A model generated the notes under the pieces. That model did not search any database and was not told the origin of the DNA. It saw only the letters and a program-made list of their open reading frames with translations. Of a DNA stretch of 64,000 nt, positions 10,687 to 21,912 are shown piece by piece. This DNA comes from Alopecurus myosuroides (lineage: Eukaryota > Streptophyta > Magnoliopsida > Poales > Poaceae): the NCBI GenBank assembly GCA_028641055.1, contig CM054061.1:28321523-28385522 (forward strand), read 5' to 3'. Each line of letters starts with the position of its first letter. The stretch's first letter is position 1. The position numbers were made by a program, and so were the translations under genes.

Positions 10687-10724
10687 GTTTGCCGAAATGG
10701 AAGTGAATCAACATTTCGGCAAAC
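10687..10724 (-). other. Conserved inverted repeat upstream of TNP2 (CACTA-2)
   Basis: Arms GTTTGCCGAAATG (10687-10699) and CATTTCGGCAAAC (10712-10724) pair perfectly over 13 bp around a 12-nt loop. On the minus strand this is almost identical to 820-857 in CACTA-1, although the two elements have unrelated subterminal repeats. Confidence 0.65.
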
Positions 10725-11098
10725 ATCCATGCACCATGACCGCCCACACGCGCGCGACAATCGATCGGTCCACCTGCACATGCATGACAAACACCCATAC
10801 ACATCGATCGATGGTCACACGAGACATGCACCTCCAACTATACTCACCTAGTAGATTCGATACCGAGACGCGAAAAGAGCGAGGAGAGGGAGGGACCGGA
10901 GTATAGATGGAAGTAATTAGGCCCCCCCAACAACAAGAAACTTCACCAACAATTATACATCGAATAAATAGGTTCACCTACCAAAAAAGGAGAATTAAAT
11001 GTGTAAAAATGGAGTGGAGAGAAGGGGAGGCGAGTAAGCAACATACACTTGGAATGAAATGAGTGGGGGGGGAGAGAGAGGGGGCTGCCATCTTTATG

Positions 11099-11494
11099 TG
11101 CACAGTGCACCTATTCTGTGGCGTACCAGCACATAATTCTGTGACGCACTGTTGTGCTGCGCCACAGAAATGCCATATTCTGTGGCGCATCTGTCAAAAT
11201 GAGCCACAGAATATGACATTTCTGTGGCGCAGCACAGCAGTGCGCCACAGAAGTGGCATTTTCTGTGGCGCACCAGGTGGCGTGCGCCATAATAATGAGG
11301 CTTCTGACACCCAGTCCACTGATTGGGGTGGGGCCCATGTTGTTTCTGTGGCGCACCTCTGGTCCATGCGCCACAGAATTGGAAATTTTGGTGGCGCACC
11401 TGTGACCATGCGCCACAGAATTTTATTTCTATGGCGCACGCCATCTTGATGCGCCACAGATGCCATTCCACAGAATGGCATTTCTCTACTAGTG
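11099..11494. repeat. CACTA-2 subterminal repeats and terminus
   Basis: More than a dozen copies of TTCTGTGGCGCA or its complement TGCGCCACAGAA lie in both orientations, spaced about 20-30 bp apart, ending in the terminus CTACTAGTG (11486-11494). Many adjacent copies form inverted pairs, so the region is rich in potential hairpins. Bases 10725-11098 are leader and promoter sequence with no gene that I recognise. Confidence 0.88.
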
Positions 11495-13556
11495 TATATT
11501 ACTAGTTTCTTTTAGGCCCTTGTATTTCTTGCATTGCGTTGCTTTGTATGACAACTCATACCAACCAATGTGGTATCAAAATACCCAAAAATACTTTGTT
11601 AACTAGTAATACATCTATAACTTGTATATCAAGCATATACTCCTGAGCTGGACTTTTCCAGTTATCTTCTCTTTCTGCCATATACCTTTTGTAATTCTAT
11701 TTTCAATATTCCCTTTCCTTTACAGAAGAATCATTCAACATCAAAACAGTGCTAGTCGTACTAGCTCATTCTGTTTGGCGTGTTACTCATATACTATCAC
11801 CCATTGAGTCATACTTTGAGTTTGATTGTTCTACTAATATCACCTTATTAATAGTATTCTTCTAGATTCCACTCTTAGCAATCTCCAAGTAAAGTAAACG
11901 ACTTTGCCCATACTTTTAATCCATCCCATCATAACAATTTTATGATTAAGCTACTATAGCTCGAAGGAAGAAATTTATAGGATAATTTTTAGCGTCCAAC
12001 TTCTTGGAATATTCAAACGCTCAGCGTCTTCAATGATTGCATATATTCAGATAATATAAGCAAACATTGTCACGCTAAATTATACTCAGTCATGTTGCCA
12101 CAAATAAGTTTCTAGATATCAATATATCTTTCACCTGATTGTTTCTGAAAACAAATCTTTTCAGTTCCTAAATCACCTTGATCAACAAAACATTCTTTTG
12201 AAGATAAAGTAATACGGAAGCAACCATGACTCTGGATTCTAAGTAGGAATTATTTGCTCTCTAGATCAATCAATCATTAACCATATGGAGCTAGGTAGAA
12301 AATACCAAAAATCTACAATAGGACTCAATTTTAAATCTCACTATTACGGTACCAATCTTAAATGGTATTACCAGATCCTAACAATTATATCACAATTAAC
12401 AATCTAAGTGTAAGGTAGTTATGTGGATGCCAATGACTACTAAAAGTTGTGCAAATTCACTTTGATTTGTTGTTCATGATAAATAAGTTCAAGTTAATTC
12501 AAAATTAAACCATGAACTCCCACTCAAAAACAACATCCCCTTTAGTTGTCTTTAGTGATTACACGAACCAAATTCACTACACCAAAACCGATCATCACGT
12601 GAGATGATGTAGCTTCAAAGGCGAACATCGATATGTTCATCATATCATCCATATGACTCATGCTTTACCTTTCGGTTACGTGTTCCGAGGCCATGTCTGT
12701 ACATGCAAGGCTCGCCAAGTAGAACCGTAGTATTGCGTGTGTTTCAAGGCCATGTCTGTACATTCTAGGCTTGAAAACACCCGTTGTATGCGAAGGTTGA
12801 GTCTATCACACCCGATCATCACGTGGTGTCTCGAAACGACGAATTTTCTTAACGGTGCATACTTAAGGAAGAACACATTATTATCTTGATATTAAGTGAG
12901 AGGGATCATCTTATAATGCTACTGTCGCTATCTAAGCAAAACAAGATGCATAAAAGGATTAACATCACAGACATCACATGTAAGGAAAACGTGGTATGAT
13001 ATGGTCCTCCTTGCACTTGATCTCCATCATGTGCATCATGGTATGATCTCCATCATTCCACCGGCGTGGTACCAAGTACCATGACACCCAATCTTGATTG
13101 TCCATCAATAAGAAGACAATCATATGGATACCTTCCAGTATATCAATAATTTACAAAATAGATCATCTCATAATCAAATTTGTAATATTGACCACATCAC
13201 ATCACATGCCTAGCAAAAACTAGTTAGACGCCTCTAATTTATTTTTGCATATTTTACATGGCTTAGGGCTTTCGAGGATAGAACCGTTCATACCTACGAA
13301 CATCAACCACAACGTTGATAAACATATTTTTAACAACCCTTCGTAGATTAGATCTTAACTATAGTAGGAGAAACGGACACCCCCTTAGCCACAAGTGAGA
13401 CAACTCTCGCGTACATAGTACACGTAAACTTAGTCTGGGGCAGCTTCATCCTACTATGCCACTAAGTTCATAAAATACTCAAGGAGGCAATAACATGATC
13501 ATCAACGCCCACATACTCATATGTGTTTTACCCGTACAAAACATCTACGCATAGAT

Positions 13557-13571
13557 CCGGCTCTGATACCA
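13557..13571 (-). other. Primer binding site of K, initiator methionine tRNA type
   Basis: The minus strand reads TGGTATCAGAGCCGG one base after the LTR end. This is the usual plant primer site complementary to the 3' end of initiator tRNA-Met, and it fixes the LTR boundary and orientation. Confidence 0.93.
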
Positions 13572-13572
13572 C

Positions 13573-15224
13573 TGAAGGGGTCGTTGCATAGAAAACAAAA
13601 AAATTCCTACGCGAGAGACACCCGAAAGGCCAAGATCTAATCTAGGAGACGAAGTGCAACGGGCATAGATAGGGTTAAGAAGAACACATACCCTCGAAGA
13701 CACAAAGCATTACGAGATCAAATCTCGTTGTTGGCGTAGTCGTACTCACACCGATCCCGATAGCGAGAAGAAGTGCACCGCACCCGGCGGTGCTTCCGTG
13801 GTCGGTCACACGTACGGTTGATGACGACCTCCGTTCCCTCGATCCAGCGGGGCGCGGAATTGAGGATCCCTCGGAACTCCAGCAGGACGACGGCGTGGTG
13901 GTGAAGAAGAATCCCATGGTCAGGGCTTCGCCAAGCCGGAGACCATGGAATGGAGCAGCGGGTGGAGGGAAAAGCTAGTGGGCAAGTGTGTGGAGGAGGG
14001 AGAGCTCTCACTCTCCTTTTATAGGAGAGGGGGAGGCAGCCCAAGGGGGGTGCGGCCAGCCCCATGGTGTGCCCCCACCTCTTCCCTCGTGATGTGAGTG
14101 GACACTCCACTCACACTCACTCATTTTCCTTTAAAACCCCACTTAGAAAATCCAAGAGTTTTTCTTTAATAAAATAAATAAAACATTTTTATTTCTTTAT
14201 TTCAGCATTTGTTAATTCTATTAACAAACATTTTCATAAATCACCTTGAATCATCTGTTAATTCTACTAACAACCATTCGACGAAAAACCCCTTGAACTA
14301 TTTCAATTTTCCCCGAAACAATTTCGGTGCTGCCCAAAATATTCTTCGATATTCTGTATCCTCTCAAACGCGTCATCGAACCTTAAGTGTTTCACCCTAC
14401 GGTTCGCGAATAATATAGACATTATCGAGACTTCTCTCCGATCAATAATCAACGGCGGGATCTGGAAATCCGTGATGACTCCTATATATTCAACGATGAC
14501 TCTCGTGATCGTGTGAACCAACAACGTCGTGAACTATTCCCTTTGTGTCGCGATATTTTACTTGTCCGAGATTTGATAATTGGTATCAACCATACCTTGT
14601 TCAATCTCGTTACCGACAAGTACTCTTTTCTCGTTCCCGTGATATAACATCCTTGTGATCATATCACGTGCTTGCTATCGGTATCGATGTGATATCACCG
14701 AGAGGGCCCAGAGTATATCTCTCCGTCATTTTGGATGGACAAATCCCTCTCTTGATCCATGAGCCTCAACTAATACTTTCTGAATACCTAACGGCACCTT
14801 TATAGTCACCCTGTTACGGTGTGACGTTTGATGACATCAAAGCACCCTTCCGGTATCAGTGATTGACATGATCTCATGGTCTAAGGAAAAAGTTACTTCG
14901 TATGCAAGATATAACAATATAAACTAAATGACTTGATCGTATTGTTATCTTGATATTGTGTAAGTGTTCATCACATCATTCTTCTAATGACATGACCTCG
15001 TTAATAACAACATCCAATGTTCATGATCAGGAAACCTTGATCATCTATTAATCAATGAGCTAGTTAAAAGAGAGGCTTTACTAGGAACCATTGTTTGTTT
15101 ATTAAACACACATGTATCAACGTTTCCGGTTAATACAATTCTAGCATGAGAAATAAACATTTATCATAAACAAGGAATAAGATAATAACCACTTTATTAT
15201 TGCCTCTCGGGCATATTCCTTTCA
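13573..15224 (-). repeat. 5' LTR of K (1652 bp)
   Basis: On the minus strand it begins TGAAAGGAATATGCCC at 15224 and ends CCCCTTCA at 13573, next to the primer site. The minus strand has a TATA-like CTATAAAAGG at 14024-14015, a plausible transcription start region. A GC-rich stretch (13740-14000) follows and would be leader sequence. Open frames inside it are shadows. Confidence 0.85.
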
Positions 15225-16105
15225 AGCTAGCAGCGGTGTGCCCAGTCCCAAACTAATACAACAAATTCTCTTCACTATTTTTGCCCCTGATTTATCAGTC
15301 AAAGCATAATTGTGTAAATGAAGGAGAAAGAGGGATGACCTTCTACATCAGTTGCGTCCTTCATATGGGAGTTTCTCTTGTGAAGTCTAGTTGGCTTGTG
15401 ACGTACTGTATTTTCTGTTTACCATTTGTTGACATTAGCATACACCTCTCAAAATTAGACACTCCTCCATGTTTTGGGATTGTTGGCAAGCACCCTAGGA
15501 TTTGGTTAGCCATGGTTTGTGTAAGATGGATGCAAGGAGTGTTAAACATTTTATACCTCTGTGTATTGAAATAAAAGCTCTAGCACATGAGTGATTATCT
15601 TTTACATTTATGTTGAGTTAGTAAACTTATTTCTTTCTGTCTTAAGCAAGCATTTGAGTGGTTGTGATTCAATTTAGCTACATGTTGATTTACTCAACCA
15701 TGTTCTTCGTTCTTCTTTGTTTCTACAAATGCTTTTATCTTTGAGTGGTTGAAAGTTACCAATGTTTGGAAAGAGACTGTTATAATTGAGCATGATAGAC
15801 TCTGCAATATAGCTCTAGTATAAAGACTTTGATCGAAATATAAGTACACTGTTAAATTGTTCTCTGACCAAGAACGAAGTTTTCCTTTACCAATTTTGAT
15901 TTACTTTTTGCATCATTATTGTTCCTGTTCTTGTTTCAAGTTTGATTATATGAGAGGAAGTTGCTATCTAATGATTTGTTCTTTCTTAGATGTGATGCCT
16001 CTTGTCCTGATTTTATTTATCGACTCCTGACTCCATTAACCTGTGGTCATGTTTACTGAGTTCAGTTTTGCTTGGGGACAAGCGAGGCCTAAGCTTGGTG
16101 GGAGT
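15225..16105 (+). mobile_element. H, 3' internal end of a gypsy-type retrotransposon
   Basis: This non-coding stretch is clearly related to 54108-54707 (element I) and, in reverse, to 46620-47000 (B) and 56850-57230 (C). Shared blocks include TTCACTATTTTTGCCCCTGA and AAAAGCTCTAGCACAT. It ends in a purine-rich tract (AAGCTTGGTGGGAG, 16091-16104) directly before an LTR start, as expected for a polypurine tract priming plus-strand synthesis. The rest of H to the left was displaced by element K. Confidence 0.8.
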
Positions 16106-16481
16106 TGATACGTCCATTTGCATCTCTGTTTATATTGTTATTTTCAGTTATTCATCGATATATTTCATGTTATGATGCATAAATTATGTTATTTTATCTT
16201 ATTTTGCATGTTTCATAATTTTTGGAGAATAAACTCCGGGACCAGAAATCTGATGGAAAAAGTATCGTCGAGATACCATATTTCACAATATCAGAAGAAG
16301 AGGGGAGACATCGGAGATGTCTTAGAAGTCCAGATGAGGGAGCCAGCCACGAGGAGAGCCAGGGGGCCACCAGGGGCCCAAACCATAAGGTGGTGCCCCC
16401 CCTTGGCCGCGTCGCCAGGTGGTGTGGCCACCCTGGCCCACCTCTGGTTGACCTCTTTCGCGTACTTGACCCCCAGGGAAC
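16106..16481 (+). repeat. H LTR, left part (interrupted by G)
   Basis: It starts TGATACGTCCATTTGCATC right after the polypurine tract. It runs to the GGAAC target site at 16477-16481 and continues after element G at 41445. The joined LTR is about 1.44 kb. Confidence 0.82.
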
Positions 16482-17099
16482 TGTCGTGGTATTGTCACAG
16501 CAAGTGTCCTCATGCGAGAACTAGATTGCGAGGACATTTCTACTAAGAGAAACTTCGAAAGGGTTAAGGTGGAAACGAGAGACGCGAGTTTACCCAGGTT
16601 CGGCCCCTCGATTGAGGGTAAAACCTACTCTTGCTTTCTTACTATCAGGGAACCAAGTCTCGATTATAAAGGGCGATTCCGGCTCTCGATGCCTCGAGTT
16701 ACTTTACTATCGACTTAGAAATTTTCTTCCTTCGTCCCGGGGTCTTGCCTTATATAATGGACGAGACCTCCGGGTTACAAGGGAGTCCGGGTTACGCCCG
16801 TCCTCGGAGTCCTATCTCCCTCCGGTTCTTGATCACCTTGGTCCGGCTCTTCCCATGATCCGCCTACTTCTGGGCCGGCCTTTGAACTGCTCTCCGGGCT
16901 CCTGGGCTTCCTTGTCTTCCGCCCGGGGCCTTGGGCCGGTTCTTCATTCAGCCGGTTCATAATCGTCGTAATCCGGCTCTCCTTGGCTTAACCCGGCCCT
17001 GCTCAGCATGACCCGGATCACTCATCTTAAACCGGATTTAAGTAATTCATGGTTTATGTCGGAGGCCGGAAAGGCTCTCCCTTACCTATTCCCCCAACA
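16482..17099 (-). repeat. 3' LTR of G (618 bp)
   Basis: On the plus strand it begins TGTCGTGGTATTGTCAC and ends TATTCCCCCAACA. A TATATAA sequence lies at 16751-16757. It pairs with the right LTR at 40823-41439. Confidence 0.93.
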
Positions 17100-17115
17100 T
17101 TAGCCCCCAGGTTAA
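17100..17115 (-). other. Polypurine tract of G
   Basis: On the minus strand, CTGGGGGCTAAT abuts the start of the 3' LTR, which is the position and composition expected of the plus-strand primer. Confidence 0.7.
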
Positions 17116-17487
17116 CATGAACGTTTAAGTTTCGCACTTAAGAGGTTCACGTTAAACTTTATCCAGAAACTTTAAACACTAATCTTTTAGTCCATGTAAA
17201 ATAACCTCCCGGAACATCTTTTCTGGATCTTGCGGGCCGAGCTCTTTATCTCCAGGATCATATCTTTCCGTTTCTCGTAAAGATAACTCTCATATTTTTA
17301 TCTCCCAAATCTCTAGAACAAAAAAGATCTTAACCTAGCCCAGATTCTTCTCCATATAATTGCTCCATTTCTCTGGAAGAAATCTTTTTCTGTGATTAGA
17401 TCTTGCTTGTACCTTTCCGTAAATAATATAATCTGGAGGGGTTTTTGCACAAAAGTTACCACTTTACCCTAGGGTTTTGACCCTGCC

Positions 17488-17495
17488 TATAAATA
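17488..17495 (+). promoter_or_regulatory. TATA box of the antisense gene in G
   Basis: TATAAATA sits about 140 bp upstream of the ATG at 17631 and points against the retrotransposon's own coding strand. The sequence between is a C-rich leader (CTCCCCACTTCATCTTCC) typical of a plant transcription start region. Bases 17116-17480 otherwise show nothing recognisable. Confidence 0.6.
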
Positions 17496-17630
17496 GCAGG
17501 AGTACGGCCACCAGGGCTCATTCGCATCCTGCTCTCCCCACTTCATCTTCCTCCTCCTATCCGAGCTCCAGAGCTGTGCTTTTCTTCCAGCACCGCCGCG
17601 GCCGGAGCTTCACCGGCGTCCACCTCAAGA

Positions 17631-20286
17631 TGGGAAATGAGAAAACCTTGGAGTCCAAGGCAAGTGGAGCGGGGAAAAAAGGAAATCCGGAAGGGCTTCC
17701 GGCTCTGGCACCGCCGGTTCCGGGAGGAACAAAATGCAAGTGAACTGGTGCAAGTCCGAGATGACCCAAGGCCGGCTCACAGAGATGGAGGACTCCGGGC
17801 TTCTACCCAAAGGTTTATCTTGGAGAGCTCTGGGAAATGAGATCCTACCCGAACCTGGGCCGGGCGAGGTAATAATGTTTGAAGCCCATATTCTCCGTGG
17901 GTTTTGTCCACCCAGTTCTCTCTTTTTTCGCCGGCTCTTGGCTTATTATGGCCTCCATCCTCAAGACCTCCCACCAAATTCCATTTGACATGTTAGCAAC
18001 TTCGTAGTCCTTTGTGAGGACTACCTCCAAGTAGAGCCAAACCTAGACCTTTTTCTCGAATACTTCTATTGTAACAAACACCCTGAGGTAGCTGGGGGTG
18101 AACTCATACATTATGGGGGGTCTCGTTCCAGAGACGAAAGGACATCGCCTGCCCAGGTATTCCTCTTGCAAGTCACCCCAATATGTGGCAGAAATCCTAC
18201 TTCAATATCAAAAGTTCCACTCCTGAAGGTGAACCAGCTCTTCCGGGTTACCGTCCTGAACACTTAGTTTACACTAGCACGATGAACTCCTATGCCAAGC
18301 CTGCCGATCGAATCAAGATCCAGGCCTCTCTTAAAACGTGTAACCTCGCTGATAGTTCACGGGCTTACAGGTTTAGATCTGACCAAAACCTGGGTAGACT
18401 GGCGTGTTCAACCCCTCAGTATCAGGAACCGGATATTCCATGAGTATTCCGGTTCAACAGATTCTATGCGATATTCTGAGTCCATAGTTTCTATGTATGA
18501 GATGATAACCTCCTTGAAACTCCTGGTTGGAGTGAAGCAAGAAAAATTCTTCGAAGTTGGTCTGGAGGCCTCTAGCTCCTCTAACCCGGATCCTCCCGTA
18601 AGTTTTCATATCTTTGTATTTTTTCATCTTTCATTTTTGTTTTTAGCTGCACAAGTTCTAACCTCGCCGTTGTTCCGGTTCACAGCTAATGACCCTTTCT
18701 GGACTACTACAGAAGAACCGGCTTCACCACCTAAAGACGAAGAATCAGAAGACCAAGCGACGACGAGGAAGAGGTTTCTGAATTTGATTCCCTCGGCCAG
18801 TTGCACAACCAATTTGCTGACGCTGATTACTCGCAGGACGAGCAAGAGGAACAGGAAGTTGCCGGGTTAGACGGCGGCCAAGCTGGTGAAGAAGAAACGG
18901 GTCATGAAGTTCCGGATCAGGCCATGTAGGATTTCAACCCCTCTAATACCATCACTGGTTCCAACCTAGTGGCCGAAAAGGAGTCCCCCGCAGGCTAGAA
19001 GAGGACCCGGCAGGCTATCGCAAAGGTGCCTATCTCCAGACTGTCAAAAAATCCTTTGAAAAGATCCTCACACACACAGAAAACGCAGGAAGATGAGGAG
19101 GGAAGCAAGACAAGAAGGACCCGGAGCTCTGGCTCCAGCGAGTTAGAAACAGGTTTGCCTGAGAAAACTCCTACTCGCCGGGTCTACAAAATCCGGGTTT
19201 CGCCCACTGCTTCACACCCCTTAGCTGGACAAATGAGGCCAGAACTGAGCCGTCCTTTTCATTCAGATTCCCCGAACTCAGACTCGTCCCATTTCAGCGG
19301 GGCTAGTTCATTTTCCATCAACTCTGGGTAAGTTAACTTTCCTATCCTCATTCGCTAATACCTTAATCTTGCAATGTAACTCAGAGCTTTTCCTTTTGCA
19401 ACAGAACTCAAGGTGTATTGAAAGTAAACCCTGTTTCCTCCGCTGCTCCCTCCATAAATGTTGAAGAGAAGAATCATGAAGAAGTGAACAATGAACCGAC
19501 CGTCCATCGCCGGGTCATATGGACGTTATGGCTGAAGATTACGAAGAAGAGGTGAACCCGGTTAATGATATCCTGGTAATGATCCTCCGGTTGGAGAGGC
19601 AAATGTTGAAGACCCGGATATGGTCTTAACCGGTTCTCAGGCTGTTGAGGTTACTGGACCGTCCACAGTTCTCTCCAAAGTCACTGAAGACCTGAAAGTG
19701 AAGCAAGAAGACAAGATACCTACTCCTAGTCTTAACATTGAAGGCTAGAGCTTTGACACGCTTGCTCAAGAACTTTCTGAGAACCGGCGCCATGCTGATG
19801 ATATTATAGAGTTTCTGAAACGGAAATATGAGGTAACCTTGAAATTCCTGACCTGAAGCCCTCAATTTTCTAGTTCATGTTGAAAACTTGTAACTAAATA
19901 GTCATAGACTGAATAACTGTAACCTAAATATATGTAACCTGTATAACTGTAGCCCCCAAGGGTCGGTTTATAATGGAATTATAACCCGAGGCTTACTGTG
20001 CTTTTGTTCTCAGTTTAATTAAAATCGAGGTACTGTAGCCCCCAAGTGTCGGGTTGCGAGCCTGCAGCAACTCGGGACTTAACTTTTGTCTGGAAATCAC
20101 AACAAATTTACCAGTATCCAGGTTATGATTTTATAAGCCGGATATTTGTCACGTTACGACTAATCCTTCGAATAATTTCAATCTTTTGCAGAGTCTTGAA
20201 TCCTCGTATCAAAAATAGGTTTCAAACTTGAAAAACCTACTTGCCCAAGAGGCCAAGAAAACTGAGGAGGCCGGGACCCGGCAGAA
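17631..20286 (+). pseudogene. Antisense extra gene of G, 5' part (PF04195-like 'putative gypsy type transposon' protein)
   Basis: A leader with TATA box precedes ATG 17631. The frame shifts near 17730 and continues as a domain with WRALGNEILPEPGPGEVIMF, RGFCPP, FFRRLLAYYGLHPQDLPPNS, then VLCEDYLQVEPNLDLF. This pattern fits the plant PF04195 family found in gypsy-element extra genes. A stop follows LPPNSI. Introns with GT-AG ends are visible at 19328-19404 and 19833-20191; a 49-bp gap at 18598-18646 is intron-like but short. The later exons are acidic and then heptad-like, suggesting a coiled coil. The last exon is cut by element J at the AGAAC target site. The role of this family is unknown; it is neither a protease, RT nor integrase. 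Confidence 0.7.
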
Positions 20287-20291
20287 AGAAC

Positions 20292-21367
20292 TGTTAAGAA
20301 TTTAGGCAATTTACAGATTAAATTAATCCAAGTATAAATCATGAACATGACGTAGACATACTGATATTTAACCATGTTCGTGCATACTAGATTTATAGTA
20401 GATAAATCTACGCAAGCTACTAGTGTTGCACACATGGAAATAATAATGATAGGGATAAACGTGCTATACCCTGCAGTTGGCCAATTGGCAGTAGCCGTAG
20501 CAGAGGCGGCGGCCGCGGCGGCGGCAGCGGCAGCAGCAGCGTTGGCGGCCTCAGCAGCAGCGGCCTCGGTGGCAGCAGCGGCGGCAGCAGCAGCTCGATC
20601 GGCTTCGGTGGCCATGTTGACGATGAGGTTGTAGTCGAAGTAGATGTACTACAGCAGCGAGCAGTCGCGTAGTAGACGCTCCCCAAAAACCTAATCGCCC
20701 CTCTCCCGTACAGGATCTGGAGAGGCGGGGTTTCGGAGGCCTGCTCTCCCGTCGGCCGTGTACGCGGTAGACGGGATGGGATCACCGGCGGCAGCAACAG
20801 GAGGTGGAACGACAGTGGGCGCAAAGAGGCGGCGTGTGTGAGATGTGGATACTGCGTCCGCCTGGGCCTCCAATTTATAGGCACGGCCGGGTAGGAGAAC
20901 GGTCAATTTAATTGGCGTTTACTACAGCCGTTACCACGTGATGAAGGCGGCGTTTTACTGCGCGTAGTTATCACACGCGATCAATACGGCTGTTACCAAT
21001 ATAAATGTGACGCATTTAGACAACAATAATTATGACGTCTCATATTATTGCCGTGTCTGTTGACTCCCCGTTTCCGACTGCCAAAATAAAGGCATCGGCT
21101 CGGCTCATTCCCGCAACCCGCGGCGCGTCGTGACGAGGCGAGGCGGGCGGCGGAGGAGGAGGAGCGCGCGTGTGGAACACCTCCACTACTCCTCTCTCTT
21201 CATACCAACTCACACTAGTGGGGAGAGAGCTCACCTTATAAACTGGTGCAAAACTCTCCCAACTAGCAATGTGGGACTAAACTCCCACCATTTGCTATGG
21301 CAGCATGGGCCTTAGGGATTAAATGGAAATTGCCTAATGGGCCTGCTAGCCCATTCAAATTTCAGCA
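20292..21367 (-). repeat. J LTR 1 (3' LTR of internal copy 1)
   Basis: On the minus strand it begins TGCTGAAATTTGAATGGGC at 21367 and ends TTCTTAACA at 20292. The polypurine tract GGTGGGGGAT precedes it (21368-21377). It carries a TATA-like CTATAAATTGG on the minus strand near 20880-20870. It also has the start of the polyprotein frame (ATG at 20615), which here runs into G sequence and is meaningless. Confidence 0.9.
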
Positions 21368-21912
21368 ATCCCCCACCAGATCCCGAAGACCCATGGTGTT
21401 GTCCTCTGTTCCATTCACTGTTTTTATATACCGGCATTTTCAGTGGAGACCCGTTAAGGTTGAACATCCACCTAGAACAAGTAGCTACGCTATATCACAA
21501 CTGAACAATGGACTATGCCTTGAATTGTCAGTTTGGCGTAAAATAGTTTCACTAAATGTCTTCCCAGTACTAGGCTGCCGAAGGCTGACCCCTCGGGTGG
21601 AGCATATTAGTCATACTCCTGGCCTATTCATGAACTTATTAGAGATCACCCAATCTCATAGATTGTGACCAGCAGTCAGGATCATATAGGTGTGTTCCAC
21701 CAAAGATCGCTCTGTAGGATAGCATCTTGCTTATATAAGCCTTGGAACACATTAAGACAAAAGTCAACCTGCCATACAGTTTTTGAGAGTACTGCATCTC
21801 CAGTGGAGTGGGTTAGTAAAAATTACTCTCCTCAGTTAACCACTAGCTTGTTTTCCCAGGTCCCACTTCACGGGATCTCCGATCACATAGGTTGGGTTAC
21901 TGCCATGGCAAC

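Larger units (their letters stand above)
7573..11494 (-). mobile_element. CACTA-2, En/Spm-type transposon, cut by CACTA-1
   Basis: The 5' end (minus strand) is at 11494, where the minus strand reads CACTAGTAGAG. A block of subterminal repeats with a different motif (TGTGGCGCA) lies inside it, followed by a TNP2-like gene running leftward. The gene is broken at 7573 by CACTA-1, and the remaining part of CACTA-2 must lie left of the window. CACTA-2 itself sits in the interior of retrotransposon K. The 3-bp duplication would be TAT (11495-11497), with its partner outside the window. Confidence 0.9.
11495..15224 (-). mobile_element. K, LTR retrotransposon with non-coding interior (5' LTR plus partial internal)
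   Basis: The 5' LTR is on the right (13573-15224, TG...CA on the minus strand), followed by a methionine-tRNA primer site. The internal part 11495-13556 is AT-rich with no gag or pol similarity and only short random frames. It holds a partial duplication around GGCCATGTCTGTACAT (near 12690 and 12748). The left portion and 3' LTR are outside the window, beyond the inserted CACTA elements. A long conserved but non-coding interior suggests a large retrotransposon derivative that needs proteins from elsewhere. The 5-bp target site would be AGCTA at 15225-15229. Confidence 0.75.

Noticed and set aside
11063..11481. Several overlapping frames on both strands
   Set aside because: Translations of the TGTGGCGCA repeat array in different frames; no protein family.
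12676..12876. Internal duplication in K read as a tandem-repeat protein
   Set aside because: Only two partial copies and no conserved frame; treated as non-coding duplication.
13675..14110. Open frames in the K LTR
   Set aside because: They lie in the GC-rich LTR leader, overlap each other on both strands and match nothing.
16612..16962. 116-codon frame, repeated at 40941-41303
   Set aside because: Both copies lie in the LTRs of G; the frame is a side effect of LTR sequence and not conserved in sense.
20374..20634. Alanine-rich plus-strand frame, repeated at 25937 and 31520
   Set aside because: Antisense shadow of the alanine-coding GCN run that starts the copia polyprotein.
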